DNA of 64,000 bases from positions 1 to 64,000 of the forward strand of contig CAUCLI010000003.1 of NCBI GenBank assembly GCA_958443615.1. The letters are read 5' to 3'. This stretch comes from an uncultured Collinsella sp. (lineage in GTDB: Bacteria; Actinomycetota; Coriobacteriia; Coriobacteriales; Coriobacteriaceae). Positions 18,083 through 27,329 of this stretch are shown piece after piece (positions within the stretch are counted from its first letter, which is position 1; every line of letters starts with the position of its first letter). A model generated the notes under the pieces. The model had not been told where the DNA came from, made no database searches, and saw only the letters and a list, made by a program, of their open reading frames with translations. Made by a program: the position numbers and the translations under genes.

Positions 18083-18108
18083 CTCATCTCATCTGTGCGA
18101 GCGCGGCG

Positions 18109-18537
18109 TTACTCCACGACCTCGACGAGCTCGATGTCGAAGTTAAGATCGCAGCCTGCCAGCTCGTGGTTGGCGTCGAGCTTGACGCCCTCGGGCGAGA
18201 CCTCGACGACCGTCACGGGAACGGGCATACCGCCGGGACCCTGCAGGAAGAGCTTCATACCCACCTCGATCTTCTCGAAATCCGGCACCTGGTCGGCCGG
18301 GAAGAAGAGGATCATGTCCTCGGAGCGCTCACCGTACGCCTCGGCAGCCGGGATGTGGACGGTCTTCTTCTCGCCCACCTCCATGTCGAGCACGGCGGCG
18401 TCGAAGCCCTTGATCATCTGGCCGGCGCCGGCCACGAACTCGATGGGCTCGCCGCGATCGTAGCTGGAATCGAACTGGGTGCCGTCGTCGAGCGTGCCGC
18501 GGTAGTGGGCCTTGACCGTCTTACCCTGGTTGGACAT
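18109..18537 (-). CDS. FKBP-type peptidyl-prolyl cis-trans isomerase (SlyD-like)
   Basis: A 142-residue SlyD-type protein: an FKBP core starting VKAHYRGTLDDGTQFDSS, interrupted by an insert-in-flap domain (AYGERSEDMILFFPADQVP region), then LDANHELAGCDLNFDIELV. It isomerises Xaa-Pro bonds and chaperones folding in the cytoplasm. Unlike E. coli SlyD there is no His/Cys-rich metal-binding tail. The ATG at 18537 has GAAAGAGGA upstream. Downstream lies its hairpin terminator. Confidence 0.92.
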   Translation of the reverse strand: MSNQGKTVKAHYRGTLDDGTQFDSSYDRGEPIEFVAGAGQMIKGFDAAVLDMEVGEKKTVHIPAAEAYGERSEDMILFFPADQVPDFEKIEVGMKLFLQGPGGMPVPVTVVEVSPEGVKLDANHELAGCDLNFDIELVEVVE

Positions 18538-18665
18538 GTGCATCCTCTTTCTATCGATGGGTCGCCCGCCCTGCACGGGCGCACACATACCTTACGTGAC
18601 CGCCGGCGCGATTCGCAGGATCGATCGCCGGCATGCTGCACCACTATACCCGAGCGCGCGGAAGC

Positions 18666-19940
18666 TTATGCCCGCACCTCGCCCTTCTTCTCCTGCGGGA
18701 GAACCAGGTTCAAGATGATGCCCACGAGTGTGGAGGTGGCCATGCCGGGCAAGGTGTAGTCACCCAGCGGGATGGCGATGCCCGAGGTCTCCATGCCCAC
18801 GCCCAAGATGATCACGACGGAGGCAATCATGAGGTTGCGGTTGACGTCGAAGTCGACGCCGTTCGAGACGAGCATGCGCAGGCCGTTGGAGGCGATGAGG
18901 CCGAACAGCAGCAGGCACACGCCGCCCATGACCGGGCTCGGGATGGAGTTGATGAGCGCGGCGAGCTTGGGGCACAGACCGCCGACGATGAGCGCGAAGC
19001 CGCCCGCGTACCAGAAGATCTGCGTGGAGTACACGCGCGTGACGCTCATGACACCGATGTTCTCGGCATACGTGGTGGTGGGAGGACCGCCGAGAAAACC
19101 CGAGATCATGGTGGACAGGCCGTCGCCCGCAAGGGAGCGCGGCAGCAGCGGGCGATAATCCTTGTCGACGATCTCGCCCACGGCGAGCAGGTGGCCGATG
19201 TGCTCGATGACCGTCACAACGGCAACCGGCGCGATGAGTGCGATGGCACCCATGTCGAACTTGGGAAAGCTCACGTTGGGCAGACCGACCCATGCGGCCT
19301 CGGCTATGGGCGCGAAGTCCACCATGCCGAACGCCACGGCGACCGCATAGCCCACGATGATGGCGAGCAGGACCGGCACCGTGCCGACGATGCCGCCGCG
19401 CCCGGAGAAGATCACGGCCGCGAACAGGGTGACGACGGCCACGATGGCGCCCTGCGGGTTGAAGACCGATGCACCCGCGGCGTCGGTGCCCATGAACGCC
19501 ATGTTGGCGGCGGTGGCGGAAAGCCCCACGCCGATGACCACCATGACCGAGGCGACGAGCACGGGCGGCAGCAGGCGGTCGAGCCATCCCGTTCCGACCA
19601 GCTTGATGATGCCCGCCACCGCCAGGAACACCGCGCCCGCGACGATCACGCCGGACATGGCGGCGTCGAGTCCGCGCGTGGCACCCACCGCGAGGATGGG
19701 GCTGATAAAGGCGAACGAGCTGCCCAGATAGCTGGGAATCTTGTTGCCGGTGACAAGCAGGTAGCAGATGGTGCCGATACCCGAGCACATGATGGCGACG
19801 TTGGGGTCGAGGCCGGTCAGCACGGGCACGAGCACCGTGGAACCGAACATGCTCATCATGTGCTGGATGCCCAGCGGGATGGCCCGCGCGGGCGAGACAC
19901 GGTCATCGACGCCGATGACCTCGCGCTCATGGTGGCTCAT
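18666..19940 (-). CDS. NCS2-family nucleobase permease (UraA-type)
   Basis: A 424-residue membrane protein with the NCS2 layout of 14 segments: AIPLGIQHMMSMFGSTVLVP (the first conserved segment with QH), GSSFAFISP and the TTTYAENIGVMSVTRVYS segment with the conserved Glu. It imports uracil or another nucleobase by proton symport. Close match to uracil permeases in the QHMMSMFGSTVLVP motif. The ATG at 19940 follows AAAGGAGC. No pyrimidine genes are adjacent, so the exact base is inferred. Confidence 0.9.
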   Translation of the reverse strand: MSHHEREVIGVDDRVSPARAIPLGIQHMMSMFGSTVLVPVLTGLDPNVAIMCSGIGTICYLLVTGNKIPSYLGSSFAFISPILAVGATRGLDAAMSGVIVAGAVFLAVAGIIKLVGTGWLDRLLPPVLVASVMVVIGVGLSATAANMAFMGTDAAGASVFNPQGAIVAVVTLFAAVIFSGRGGIVGTVPVLLAIIVGYAVAVAFGMVDFAPIAEAAWVGLPNVSFPKFDMGAIALIAPVAVVTVIEHIGHLLAVGEIVDKDYRPLLPRSLAGDGLSTMISGFLGGPPTTTYAENIGVMSVTRVYSTQIFWYAGGFALIVGGLCPKLAALINSIPSPVMGGVCLLLFGLIASNGLRMLVSNGVDFDVNRNLMIASVVIILGVGMETSGIAIPLGDYTLPGMATSTLVGIILNLVLPQEKKGEVRA

Positions 19941-20095
19941 GGGCGCTCCTTTCGGTTGGTGACAATCCGGTCTATGGTACCGTGTTGGACGCCCCGTCGG
20001 CGAGCGATTCCGTTTTGGAAGAGCAAATCTCGAACGTCGGGACCCGTGGAGATGGGACCGCGCCTCACGCATCCCATCGGGAAAGAAAGGAGCCC

Positions 20096-20758
20096 ATGTC
20101 AGTGATCGACGAAATCGTCCTCGACATCGACGGGCTCGAGATTCCCGTGAGCGTCATCCGCAAGCGCGTGAAAAACCTCAACTTGCGCGTTCGTGCGGAC
20201 GGGACCGTCACGCTCAGCATCCCGCAGCATCTAGCGCTCGCCCGCGCGCGGGAGTTCCTGGACCGCAAGGGGGACTGGATCGCCGAGCGCGTCCGCCGCG
20301 GTACCGAGCGCAGGCCCTCGCCGGATTTCGCCGGCGAACTGCCCGATCGCATACCACTCTGGGGCGAGCTCGTCCCGCTCGGCACCGTTCGAGCGGACCG
20401 TAGCCAGGGCTCCGACGGTCAGGCCGCCATCGACGAGCTCTACCGCACCGAAGTGCTGCGCGCGCTGCCCGATGTGGCCAAGCGCGCGGAGGCCCGCATT
20501 GGCGTCCATGCAACGCGCTGGAGCGTCCGTACCATGAAGACGCGTTGGGGCTCATGCACGCCAAAGACCGGTGCCATCCGCATCAACGCGCGCCTTGCCG
20601 CCTATCCGGCCGAATGCCTGGAGTTCGTTGTCGCGCACGAACTCGTGCACCTCTTGGAGCCGAGCCACAACGCCCGCTTCCACGCGCTGCTCGATGAATT
20701 CTGCCCGGACAATCGTCGTCTAGCAAAGCTCCTTAGGAAAGCTCCAGTTTCGGACTAG
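20096..20758 (+). CDS. YgjP-like metallopeptidase (DUF45/M48-type)
   Basis: A 220-residue protein of the YgjP/DUF45 family: RWSVRTMKTRWGSCTPKTGA followed by a zinc-peptidase motif HELVHLLEPSHNARFH (HExxH plus a third His). It is thought to be a small cytoplasmic metallopeptidase; substrates are unknown. The ATG at 20096 follows AAAGGAG. It diverges from the permease gene, sharing a 155-bp promoter region. Confidence 0.9.
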   Translation: MSVIDEIVLDIDGLEIPVSVIRKRVKNLNLRVRADGTVTLSIPQHLALARAREFLDRKGDWIAERVRRGTERRPSPDFAGELPDRIPLWGELVPLGTVRADRSQGSDGQAAIDELYRTEVLRALPDVAKRAEARIGVHATRWSVRTMKTRWGSCTPKTGAIRINARLAAYPAECLEFVVAHELVHLLEPSHNARFHALLDEFCPDNRRLAKLLRKAPVSD

Positions 20759-21280
20759 CATGCCACGCACCTCCATCCGCACGCCCAACTGCCCGAGCGT
20801 GGCCAATCATTTCCCGCATCCAATCGCAAATTGCCTACGTCTGATACTAGATTGCCTACGTTAGACCGCAAATTGTCCACACATAGGCCGAATTGCATAC
20901 GCCGGAATTCAATTTCCCTATGGGATTCTTCCGTTTGACGCCCATTGAACTGCCGAATGCCATAGGCAGTTTTCAACTGAGGCACAGGCACACTCCAACC
21001 CCATCATCCTGCACACCCAATTTGGAGACGCAGGCCTTGCGGGCAGATCGTCCGCCCATCTCATCCGCTTATCGAGAATCAGAAACTGCGTCCCAATGCC
21101 TACAGAACTCCCGCCGGGATACCGCTCACCGATTATTTCGAACGCCCACGGAGGCATATGGAGCACATCACCCGCATATATCAGCGAGGTCAGATTCCTG
21201 TTAGACAAGTCCAAATACATGGCAGACATAGATTCCTCTATGGTCTCTTCCAATGGAAGAAAGGTCATGAGAGGAGGATC
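20759..21280. repeat. Repeat-rich gap upstream of the second AbiEi-like gene
   Basis: This 522-bp gap contains several direct and inverted copies of TTGCCTACG/CCTATGG/CCATAGG (about 20830-20965), and a ~125-bp stretch bounded by GCAGTTTTCA (near 20964) and TCAGAAACTGC (near 21090) that resembles element D at 39213. A 62-codon plus frame at 21096-21284 overlaps the next gene's start as ATGA, and a minus frame begins near 21229 after GAGGAA; neither is convincing as a gene. The composition is A+T-richer than the flanks. Confidence 0.5.
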
Positions 21281-22261
21281 ATGAACGTCAACGAGAACCT
21301 TAGGAGGCAGCTAACCTGCGCCTCAAAACGAAACAGCCTGCTCATCGCGCAGACGCCATCGGAGCGGAAAAGCTTGAAGATCCTCGTTGCAGGAGGTACG
21401 GCCATTGAGCCGATTCCGGGCGCTTTCTCCCTCAAAGAAGAATACGAGCACATGAACCCTAGAGCTCGGGAGCGCGCCCGCATCAGGGCGATTCACAGAC
21501 TGCATCCCGACTGGACGTTTTGCCTGTATTCGGCAGCCATTGCGCATGGCCTCCAGGTTCCCCATGCCCTGCTCGATGCGACGCACATCGCAATCGCAAA
21601 AGGGCGGAACTGGCGAAAAGCCGAACCGACCATACACTCGCACGTCCTCCATGACCCAATCACGACAACATCGGATGGCGTGCCGTGCACGAATATTTCG
21701 GCCACCGTATTCGAATGCCTATGCGCGACAGACTTTCGACTTGGTCTCGCCATCGTCGATTCCGCGCTCCACAACCATCTCGTTTCCCGGGAGACGCTCA
21801 TCGATTATTTCGAGCAACACGCACGATATCGTCATGGGTCCCGCCAGGCCCATAAGACCCTCATACATGCAGACGGCAGAAGCGAGAACGGTGGCGAATC
21901 CGTCGTGCGCGCAATTATTCTGGAACTGGGGTTTGCGGAACCTGATTTACAAGTCGAGGTCGAAGACCCCCTCAATCCAGGCACATACAAGCGCGTTGAC
22001 TACTATTGGCTGCTCGAAGACGGGCGCGTAATTGTTGGGGAATTAGACGGATTCGAAAAATATCTAAAAGCCCGCGGGAGCACGCGCAAATCCCCTGACG
22101 ACAATCTTCGCTCCGCAATCAAAGCCATGAGAAATGAACGAATGAGAGAGACGAGCCTCAATCTTGCCGGCATGACCGTACTGCGCTTTTCATACGCAGA
22201 TGCGCTGGATACAGACAAGTTCTTCTCGCTGCTCTCGACCGCCGGCGTGCCGCTCGCGTAG
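21281..22261 (+). CDS. AbiEi-like orphan protein with PD-(D/E)XK-type nuclease domain
   Basis: A 326-residue protein of the AbiEi-type group. The N terminus carries a winged-helix-like start; the middle has FCLYSAAIAHGL and GVPCTNISATVFECL...LAIVDSAL, the pattern of AbiEi-type C-terminal domains. The C terminus has a PD-(D/E)XK arrangement: GESVVRAIILELG, then RVDYYWLLEDGRVIVGELDG with KY, an Arg-rich helix, and MTVLRFSYAD. The cognate AbiEii nucleotidyltransferase toxin is absent, so a classic toxin-antitoxin role is doubtful; the nuclease-like domain could act on DNA. GAGGAGG precedes the ATG at 21281. Codon use is visibly less G+C-biased than in housekeeping neighbours. Confidence 0.75.
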   Translation: MNVNENLRRQLTCASKRNSLLIAQTPSERKSLKILVAGGTAIEPIPGAFSLKEEYEHMNPRARERARIRAIHRLHPDWTFCLYSAAIAHGLQVPHALLDATHIAIAKGRNWRKAEPTIHSHVLHDPITTTSDGVPCTNISATVFECLCATDFRLGLAIVDSALHNHLVSRETLIDYFEQHARYRHGSRQAHKTLIHADGRSENGGESVVRAIILELGFAEPDLQVEVEDPLNPGTYKRVDYYWLLEDGRVIVGELDGFEKYLKARGSTRKSPDDNLRSAIKAMRNERMRETSLNLAGMTVLRFSYADALDTDKFFSLLSTAGVPLA

Positions 22262-22581
22262 AACGTCCGTTCACACCTATCCCATATGGAGCGCAAGTGA
22301 CCTCTCAGCGCACCATGGCGCAGACTCCCCGCAATTGCCTATGGATATCTTCCGTTTCAGCGACTCAAAGCGACAAAACCCATAGGCAAAGAGGCGGGCG
22401 CCACAGCCAAAGCGTGTGTCGCCATAGAGAAAGTGCCAACTACCGTAGGCAAACCCCCATCAGAGTCCACCGTCGCGACTGGCAAGTGCCCGCAATCGCG
22501 GTGGGCCAAGTGCCCACCGTCGCAGCGGGCCAAGTGCCCACCGTCACGGTAGGCCAAGGCCCGATCATCCGTCAGGCACAC
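22262..22581. repeat. Repeat-rich gap downstream of the second AbiEi-like gene
   Basis: It contains a ~50-bp unit beginning CCTATGG at about 22338 and ending CCATAGGCA at about 22388 that shares CTTCCGTTT and both ends with one at 20927-20966 upstream of the same gene, further TAGGCAA copies, and a 24-bp tandem repeat of three units (22484-22507, 22508-22531, 22532-22555) with the core AAGTGCCCACCGTC. No gene is supported. Confidence 0.6.
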
Positions 22582-22613
22582 AAAAAGGGACGCCTCCGAA
22601 GAGACGTCCCTTT
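22582..22613 (-). terminator. Terminator of the rubredoxin gene
   Basis: On the minus strand AAAGGGACG pairs with CGTCCCTTT around a short TCTTCGGA-type loop and runs into TTTTTG, 35 bases after the rubredoxin stop. Confidence 0.85.
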
Positions 22614-22647
22614 GATGATCCAGTTACCTGGCAGCGGCAGATGCGAA

Positions 22648-22785
22648 CTACTCCTCGACGGCCTCGAACTCATCCGGGCCGACGCCGCACACGGGGCAAA
22701 CGTAATCCTCGGGCAGCTCGGGGGTGTCAACCTCGACCTCGAAGCCGCAAACAACGCAAACGAACTTGTAAGTCTTGTCAGCCAT
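22648..22785 (-). CDS. Rubredoxin
   Basis: A 45-residue rubredoxin with the two iron-binding knuckles FVCVVCGFE (Cys9, Cys12) and YVCPVCGVG. It carries single electrons in the cytoplasm, often as a partner of oxygen- or peroxide-reducing enzymes and flavoproteins in anaerobes. The ATG at 22785 has AAAGGAG upstream. It follows the flavin reductase gene in the same direction with a 138-bp gap, suggesting an electron-transfer pair. A clear terminator follows. Confidence 0.95.
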   Translation of the reverse strand: MADKTYKFVCVVCGFEVEVDTPELPEDYVCPVCGVGPDEFEAVEE

Positions 22786-22923
22786 GATGGCTCCTTTCAC
22801 AGGCGAATGAACGTAAGCAGAGTATACCCAAGTTTCAAATGCCGAACACGGCGGCGAAGCGAACCTCGGAAACCTCTCGTCCTCTATATGCTACTGGAAT
22901 TGTTTCCTATTAGCAAGAGCTTT

Positions 22924-23436
22924 TTACTCAGCCTGATACGAACTCGCCTTGGGAGGCGTCTTGCCCTTGAGCGTGCCGTGATAGTACGCGTATGTGAGCG
23001 GGGGCTCGTCCGACAGGCGCTCGGCCTGCTCCACCTCACCGACAAACAGGTAATGCGTGCCCACGTCGACCGTGTCGATCAGGCGGCAACCGTACACGGC
23101 GCATGCGTGCTCGGGGCAATACGGACTCCCCACCTCGGAGACCGCAGTCTCGTATTTGGCGAACTTATCGTACGTGTCGCTGGTGCGGAAGCCGAAGTTG
23201 CCGATATAGGGCATGTCGGCCGTCTGGTCGATCGCCGTAATCGTGAAAGCACCCGCTTGCGCGATCACATGCGCGGTCACGTTGTCCTTGTGCACGGCGA
23301 CGCTCATGCGGATGGGCTCGGCCGTCACCTGAACGGCCGTGTTCACCACGCATCCCGCCTTGAGGCCGTCGGCCTCGGCGGACACCACGTACAACCCGTA
23401 ACTCATAGCGAACATCGCAGTCGAATCGATTGCCAT
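22924..23436 (-). CDS. Flavin reductase family protein (FMN-binding split barrel)
   Basis: A 170-residue FMN-binding split-barrel protein: MFAMSYGLYVVSAEADGLKAGCVVNTAVQVTAEP is the standard opening of flavin reductase-like proteins, followed by ISVAVHKDN-type strands and PYIGNFGFRTSD. It probably reduces flavin or passes electrons from NAD(P)H to the neighbouring rubredoxin, as in high-molecular-weight rubredoxin systems. The ATG at 23436 follows AAAGGGGA; an upstream in-frame extension is unlikely. Confidence 0.88.
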   Translation of the reverse strand: MAIDSTAMFAMSYGLYVVSAEADGLKAGCVVNTAVQVTAEPIRMSVAVHKDNVTAHVIAQAGAFTITAIDQTADMPYIGNFGFRTSDTYDKFAKYETAVSEVGSPYCPEHACAVYGCRLIDTVDVGTHYLFVGEVEQAERLSDEPPLTYAYYHGTLKGKTPPKASSYQAE

Positions 23437-23622
23437 GGCACTCCCCTTTCTGAAGGCGCTTGCCTCCAGTATAGGGTTTGGCGCGGGCGCCCGAAACAGA
23501 CGCAGACGGACGCCCGGCAAATGGGCGCCCGTCTTCAGGTCAAAGGAGTGATGGAATGCCGGTCGTCCCGGCGAAGCCCGGCGGTCGACAGGGCAGCGCT
23601 CGCCCGACACAACCCCGGCAGG

Positions 23623-24111
23623 CTACCGGCTGCGCTGCTTGAGGGCGCGGTCGATCTCGCGCTGCATGTCGCGTTTCGCCATGTCCTCGCGCTTGTCGTA
23701 GAGCTTCTTGCCTCGTCCGAGACCGAGCAGCAGCTTCACGCGGCCATCCTCGTTGAAGTAGAGCTCAAGCGGGACGAGCGCCACACCGCGGACGCGCAGC
23801 TTGCCGTCGAGGTAGTCGATCTGCTTGCGATGCAGCAGCAACTTGCGGCGGCGGTCGGGATCGCGGTTGAAGATCGAGCCGTTGGAATACGGGTGAATGT
23901 GCACGTTGTGCAGCCAGCACTCGCCGTTGCGGATAAGGGCAAAGGAGTCGGTGATCTGACACGCGCGCTCGCGCAGGCTGCGGACCTCGGTGCCGGCGAG
24001 CTCGAGGCCGCACTCGAACGTCTCATCGATGAAGTACTCATGGTGCGCGGAGCGGTTCTTGGCGATCAGCTTCTTCTCCCGGCGCGGCTTGCGGGCGAAT
24101 CCATCGGCCAT
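23623..24111 (-). CDS. smpB: SsrA-binding protein SmpB
   Basis: A 162-residue SmpB: KNRSAHHEYFIDETFECGLELAGTEVRSLR at the start, IHPYSNGSIFNRDPDRRRKLLLH, and the basic tail DKREDMAKRDMQREIDRALK. It binds tmRNA and alanyl-tmRNA-driven rescue of stalled ribosomes depends on it. It sits in an rnr-TPR-smpB run on the minus strand; RNase R acts in the same trans-translation pathway. The tmRNA gene itself is not seen nearby. Confidence 0.97.
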   Translation of the reverse strand: MADGFARKPRREKKLIAKNRSAHHEYFIDETFECGLELAGTEVRSLRERACQITDSFALIRNGECWLHNVHIHPYSNGSIFNRDPDRRRKLLLHRKQIDYLDGKLRVRGVALVPLELYFNEDGRVKLLLGLGRGKKLYDKREDMAKRDMQREIDRALKQRSR

Positions 24112-24113
24112 GG

Positions 24114-25106
24114 CTACTCACCGTCCTTGAAGTCGACGGAGTCTGCGGGCCCGGCGTCGACGTCACTGGCCGCGCCGGCTGGCGCGACGGGCGCGGCATC
24201 GGTCGCCGCGTCCTCACCGGACTCTGCGGACGCTGCCCCCTGGCCGGCAGACGCCCCCTCGCGCTCGCGGGCGAGCTCGGCGTCGGACTCGCGAATCAGG
24301 CGGATGAGCGCCTCGCACGCGGGGGCGCCCACCAGGTCGCGGGCGAGCAACGTCAGGCGCGTCGCCTCGTTGCGGTCGCCCTCGGAAGCGGCATCCGTCG
24401 CGCACATGAGAAGGCAAACGGCGATCTCGGCGTTCGCACCGGTGCCAATGCCCCGCTCCTCGAGCTGCTTGTTCGCATCCTCATCGGAAAGCTCGGCGAG
24501 CTCCGGGTGCTCCTCGTCGAGCTGCGCGGCGAGAGCGATTGCCGCGGCGTCCTCGCCGCAAGCGTGAATCGCGGCACGACGGCACCCCTCGGCGGCGGAC
24601 AGGCTATCGGCCGCGAGGAAGAACTGGCCGAGGTTGGCGAACGCGCGAGCAAGGGCCTGCGGCGTGGTCGCACGGTCCAGCACGGACGCGGAAAGCGCGG
24701 CCCACTCCTGAGTGTCGCCCAGAGCTCGGAACACCTCCGCGAGGTTCAGACGGTGCGCGCAGTTCATCGGGTTCCAGCGAACGGCCTGCTTGAGGGCATC
24801 GCGCGCGGACTCGTACTCGCGACGCTGGATGTACACGTAGGCAAGGTCGGCATACAGGCGGTCGAGCGGCGCCTCAACTTGCGTGAGCTCGCGCGGATCG
24901 CGCTCGACACGGCGATAGGCCAAGTACTCGAACGGGCTCGCGAAGCTGAACCACTGACGGGCGTCCGTGGCGATGCACGCGGTGTCCGCGTACTCCCCCG
25001 CCTCCGCCGCAAGCTCCTCCAAAAGCACGCCGGCGGTCTCGAGCTCGCCCTGGGCGAGCAGGTCCTCGGCGTAATCGATGTCATGTGCCGCGATGGGCAT
25101 TTCCAT
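24114..25106 (-). CDS. TPR-repeat protein of unknown role
   Basis: A 330-residue, mostly helical protein with several degenerate TPR-like repeats (for example LYADLAYVYIQRREYESARDALKQAVRWNP). The C-terminal ~60 residues are Ala/Gly/Asp-rich and probably disordered. The ATG at 25106 has AAGGAGG upstream; it is placed 2 bases upstream of smpB so the two are co-transcribed. TPR proteins scaffold protein contacts; a link to ribosome rescue or RNA decay is inferred only from position between rnr and smpB. Confidence 0.75.
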   Translation of the reverse strand: MEMPIAAHDIDYAEDLLAQGELETAGVLLEELAAEAGEYADTACIATDARQWFSFASPFEYLAYRRVERDPRELTQVEAPLDRLYADLAYVYIQRREYESARDALKQAVRWNPMNCAHRLNLAEVFRALGDTQEWAALSASVLDRATTPQALARAFANLGQFFLAADSLSAAEGCRRAAIHACGEDAAAIALAAQLDEEHPELAELSDEDANKQLEERGIGTGANAEIAVCLLMCATDAASEGDRNEATRLTLLARDLVGAPACEALIRLIRESDAELAREREGASAGQGAASAESGEDAATDAAPVAPAGAASDVDAGPADSVDFKDGE

Positions 25107-25204
25107 GGTGTCCTCCTTGATAGAGTCGAACCTCCAGTGTAGCGCACGATGCGGACCGCATGCGCGTTCCATGGCACCGGGCAGAGAAGCCCGCCTCGTT
25201 GCCC

Positions 25205-27307
25205 TTACGCACCGGAACCGCTCGCGTGGATCAATTTGAGATCCACGTGCCCGCGGAGCACGTTCACGCTCGCGACCTCCACCACCACACGGCAGCCGAG
25301 GCCGATTCTCGCACCCGTGGAGTCACCCGTGAGCGTGAGACGCACATCGTCGAAATCCCACCACTCGTTACCCAGGGCGTTCATGCGGATCAGCCCCTCC
25401 GCGCCCGTCGCATCGAGGCGGACGAATGCGCCGAGATCGGAGATCCAGCAGACGGTTCCCGTGTCCCGCTCTCCAATACGACCGGCGTAAAACTGCGCGA
25501 CCTTCACCTTCTGCGAGGCGTTCGCAGCCGCATCGGCCGCTCGCTCGTTGTCGCTCGCCTGCCGGCAGAGCTGCGGGCAAATCGCCTCGAGCGCCTGCGG
25601 GCCCTTGCCCGTAAACCGCGGCGCGCGGGCGAGGGCCTCCTTCTTGCCGAGCTCGCGCTTGGCGAGGGCCAGCTTGAGGACGCGATGCGCGATCAGATCG
25701 GGGTATCGGCGAATCGAACTGGTGAAATGGCAGTACGCCCGGGCGCCGAGGGCGTAATGGCCCTCGTTGCGCGACTTGTACACCGCGCGCTGTTGGGCGC
25801 GCAGGAGCAGCGCGTTGACCTGCTGGGCACACGGCGTGCCCGCCGCATCCTCGACCGCCGCGTTAATGGCACGGGGATCGCCGAGCATGATGCCCGCGGC
25901 AAGCCCGCCCTCCACGGCCCCGAGCTCCGTGAGCGTTTTGGCCGCCATGGCGAGGCTGTCGGGCGAGGGGTCCTCATGAACGCGATAGGCGGAAACCAGA
26001 TCGCGATCGGCCAGGAACTCGGCCACGCATTCGTTGGCGAGCAGCATGGCCTCCTCGACCAGGCTCGTCGCGGCAGTGCGCTCACGCGTGACGATGTCGA
26101 CGGGCATGCCCGCCTCATCGAGCAGGACATGGACCTCCGGCGTGTCGAAGTCGATCGAACCCCGCTTGCGGCGGATCTCACGGCGGGCGCGGGCCAGCGC
26201 ATCGGCATTGCGAAGGAACGCGCGCAGGTCCACACCGTTGGCGCGCGCCGTCTCGACGGCCTCCTCCGCACGTTCCCGAGCGACGGGATCGAGATCGCGC
26301 TCATCGGGCGATCCGGCCTGCAGCAGCGCCTCCGCCGCGCCGTAATCCATGCGGACGCGTGAGCGAATCACACTCGGATATGCCTCGTATGCACGCACGC
26401 GGCCCTGGGCGTCGAGCTCGATATCGACGGTGAAGGCAAGGCGGTCCTCATCAGGCCTCAGCGAGCACAGGTCGTTGCACAGGCGCTCGGGCAGCATGGG
26501 CAGCACGCGGTCGGCGAGGTACACCGAAGTCGAACGGCGGCGCGCCTCAAGGTCGATGGCGCTCCCCCAGTCGACGTAGTGCGAGACGTCGGCGATGTGC
26601 ACGCCGAGCATCCATCCGCCGCGCACGGTTCGCGCGACGGAGATGGCGTCGTCGAAGTCCCGTGCGTCCACGGGGTCGATCGTGATGGCGAATCGATCGC
26701 GGATGTCGCGGCGCAGCGGGTCGGAGAGCGCCGCTTCCACGTCGACCGAAAGCCGCTCGGCCTCGTCGATTGCGGCCCGGGGATACCCGTCCACAAGCCC
26801 GTAGCGGGCCATGATGCACTCGATGCCGAGGCTCGGCTCGTTCGCATCGCCGATGCGACGCTCGATGGTCACCACGCCGGACTCCGTGCGTGACGGATAG
26901 TCCACGATACGGGCCGAGACGATGTCACCCGGCTCGACCCCGAGTCTTGCCGGCGACCCATCGGAGGGCAATACGAAGAAATCCTGCTTGATGCGGGCAT
27001 CCAGGGGCCGGACGGCGCCCAGGGGACCGGCGGGCTCGAACACGCCGACGATCGCCGCGGTCGCCCGCTCGATCACGTGCTCGACGACCGCTCGTCGAGC
27101 GCCGCCGCGGCCCCGATGCAGGCTCACGTACACACGGTCCCCCGGCATGGCCTCACGCATCGAGCGCGACCCCAGGCGATACGCACCCTCGGCCGTCTCC
27201 ACCTCGGTGCGGGCGTCATACACCCGCACCGTCCCCGTCAGCCCCGGCAATCGCCGGGACCGGGCGGGCCCGCGCCGATCATTTTTCGAGTGTCCACCTC
27301 TACCCAT
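25205..27307 (-). CDS. rnr: Ribonuclease R (RNase II family)
   Basis: A 700-residue 3'-5' exoribonuclease: cold-shock-like OB domains, then the RNB catalytic core with DPVDARDFDDAISV (the four-Asp metal centre), YVDWGSAIDLEARRRSTSVYL and HYALGARAYCHFTSSIRRYPD, and a C-terminal S1 domain (VCWISDLGAFVRLDATGAEGLI). It degrades structured RNA and works with SmpB/tmRNA. AAAGGA precedes the ATG. Only 22 bases separate its start from the end of the MFS gene of the RiPP islet, so its native promoter region may have been replaced or lies within that gene. Confidence 0.96.
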   Translation of the reverse strand: MGRGGHSKNDRRGPARSRRLPGLTGTVRVYDARTEVETAEGAYRLGSRSMREAMPGDRVYVSLHRGRGGARRAVVEHVIERATAAIVGVFEPAGPLGAVRPLDARIKQDFFVLPSDGSPARLGVEPGDIVSARIVDYPSRTESGVVTIERRIGDANEPSLGIECIMARYGLVDGYPRAAIDEAERLSVDVEAALSDPLRRDIRDRFAITIDPVDARDFDDAISVARTVRGGWMLGVHIADVSHYVDWGSAIDLEARRRSTSVYLADRVLPMLPERLCNDLCSLRPDEDRLAFTVDIELDAQGRVRAYEAYPSVIRSRVRMDYGAAEALLQAGSPDERDLDPVARERAEEAVETARANGVDLRAFLRNADALARARREIRRKRGSIDFDTPEVHVLLDEAGMPVDIVTRERTAATSLVEEAMLLANECVAEFLADRDLVSAYRVHEDPSPDSLAMAAKTLTELGAVEGGLAAGIMLGDPRAINAAVEDAAGTPCAQQVNALLLRAQQRAVYKSRNEGHYALGARAYCHFTSSIRRYPDLIAHRVLKLALAKRELGKKEALARAPRFTGKGPQALEAICPQLCRQASDNERAADAAANASQKVKVAQFYAGRIGERDTGTVCWISDLGAFVRLDATGAEGLIRMNALGNEWWDFDDVRLTLTGDSTGARIGLGCRVVVEVASVNVLRGHVDLKLIHASGSGA

Positions 27308-27329
27308 GCATTCCTTTCAACCGCATCAT

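Noticed and set aside
20918..21229. Minus-strand frame beginning near 21229 after GAGGAA, and a plus-strand 62-codon frame at 21096-21284 overlapping the next start as ATGA
   Set aside because: They overlap each other on opposite strands, neither resembles a known family, and the region is repeat-rich; evidence is too weak to call either a gene.
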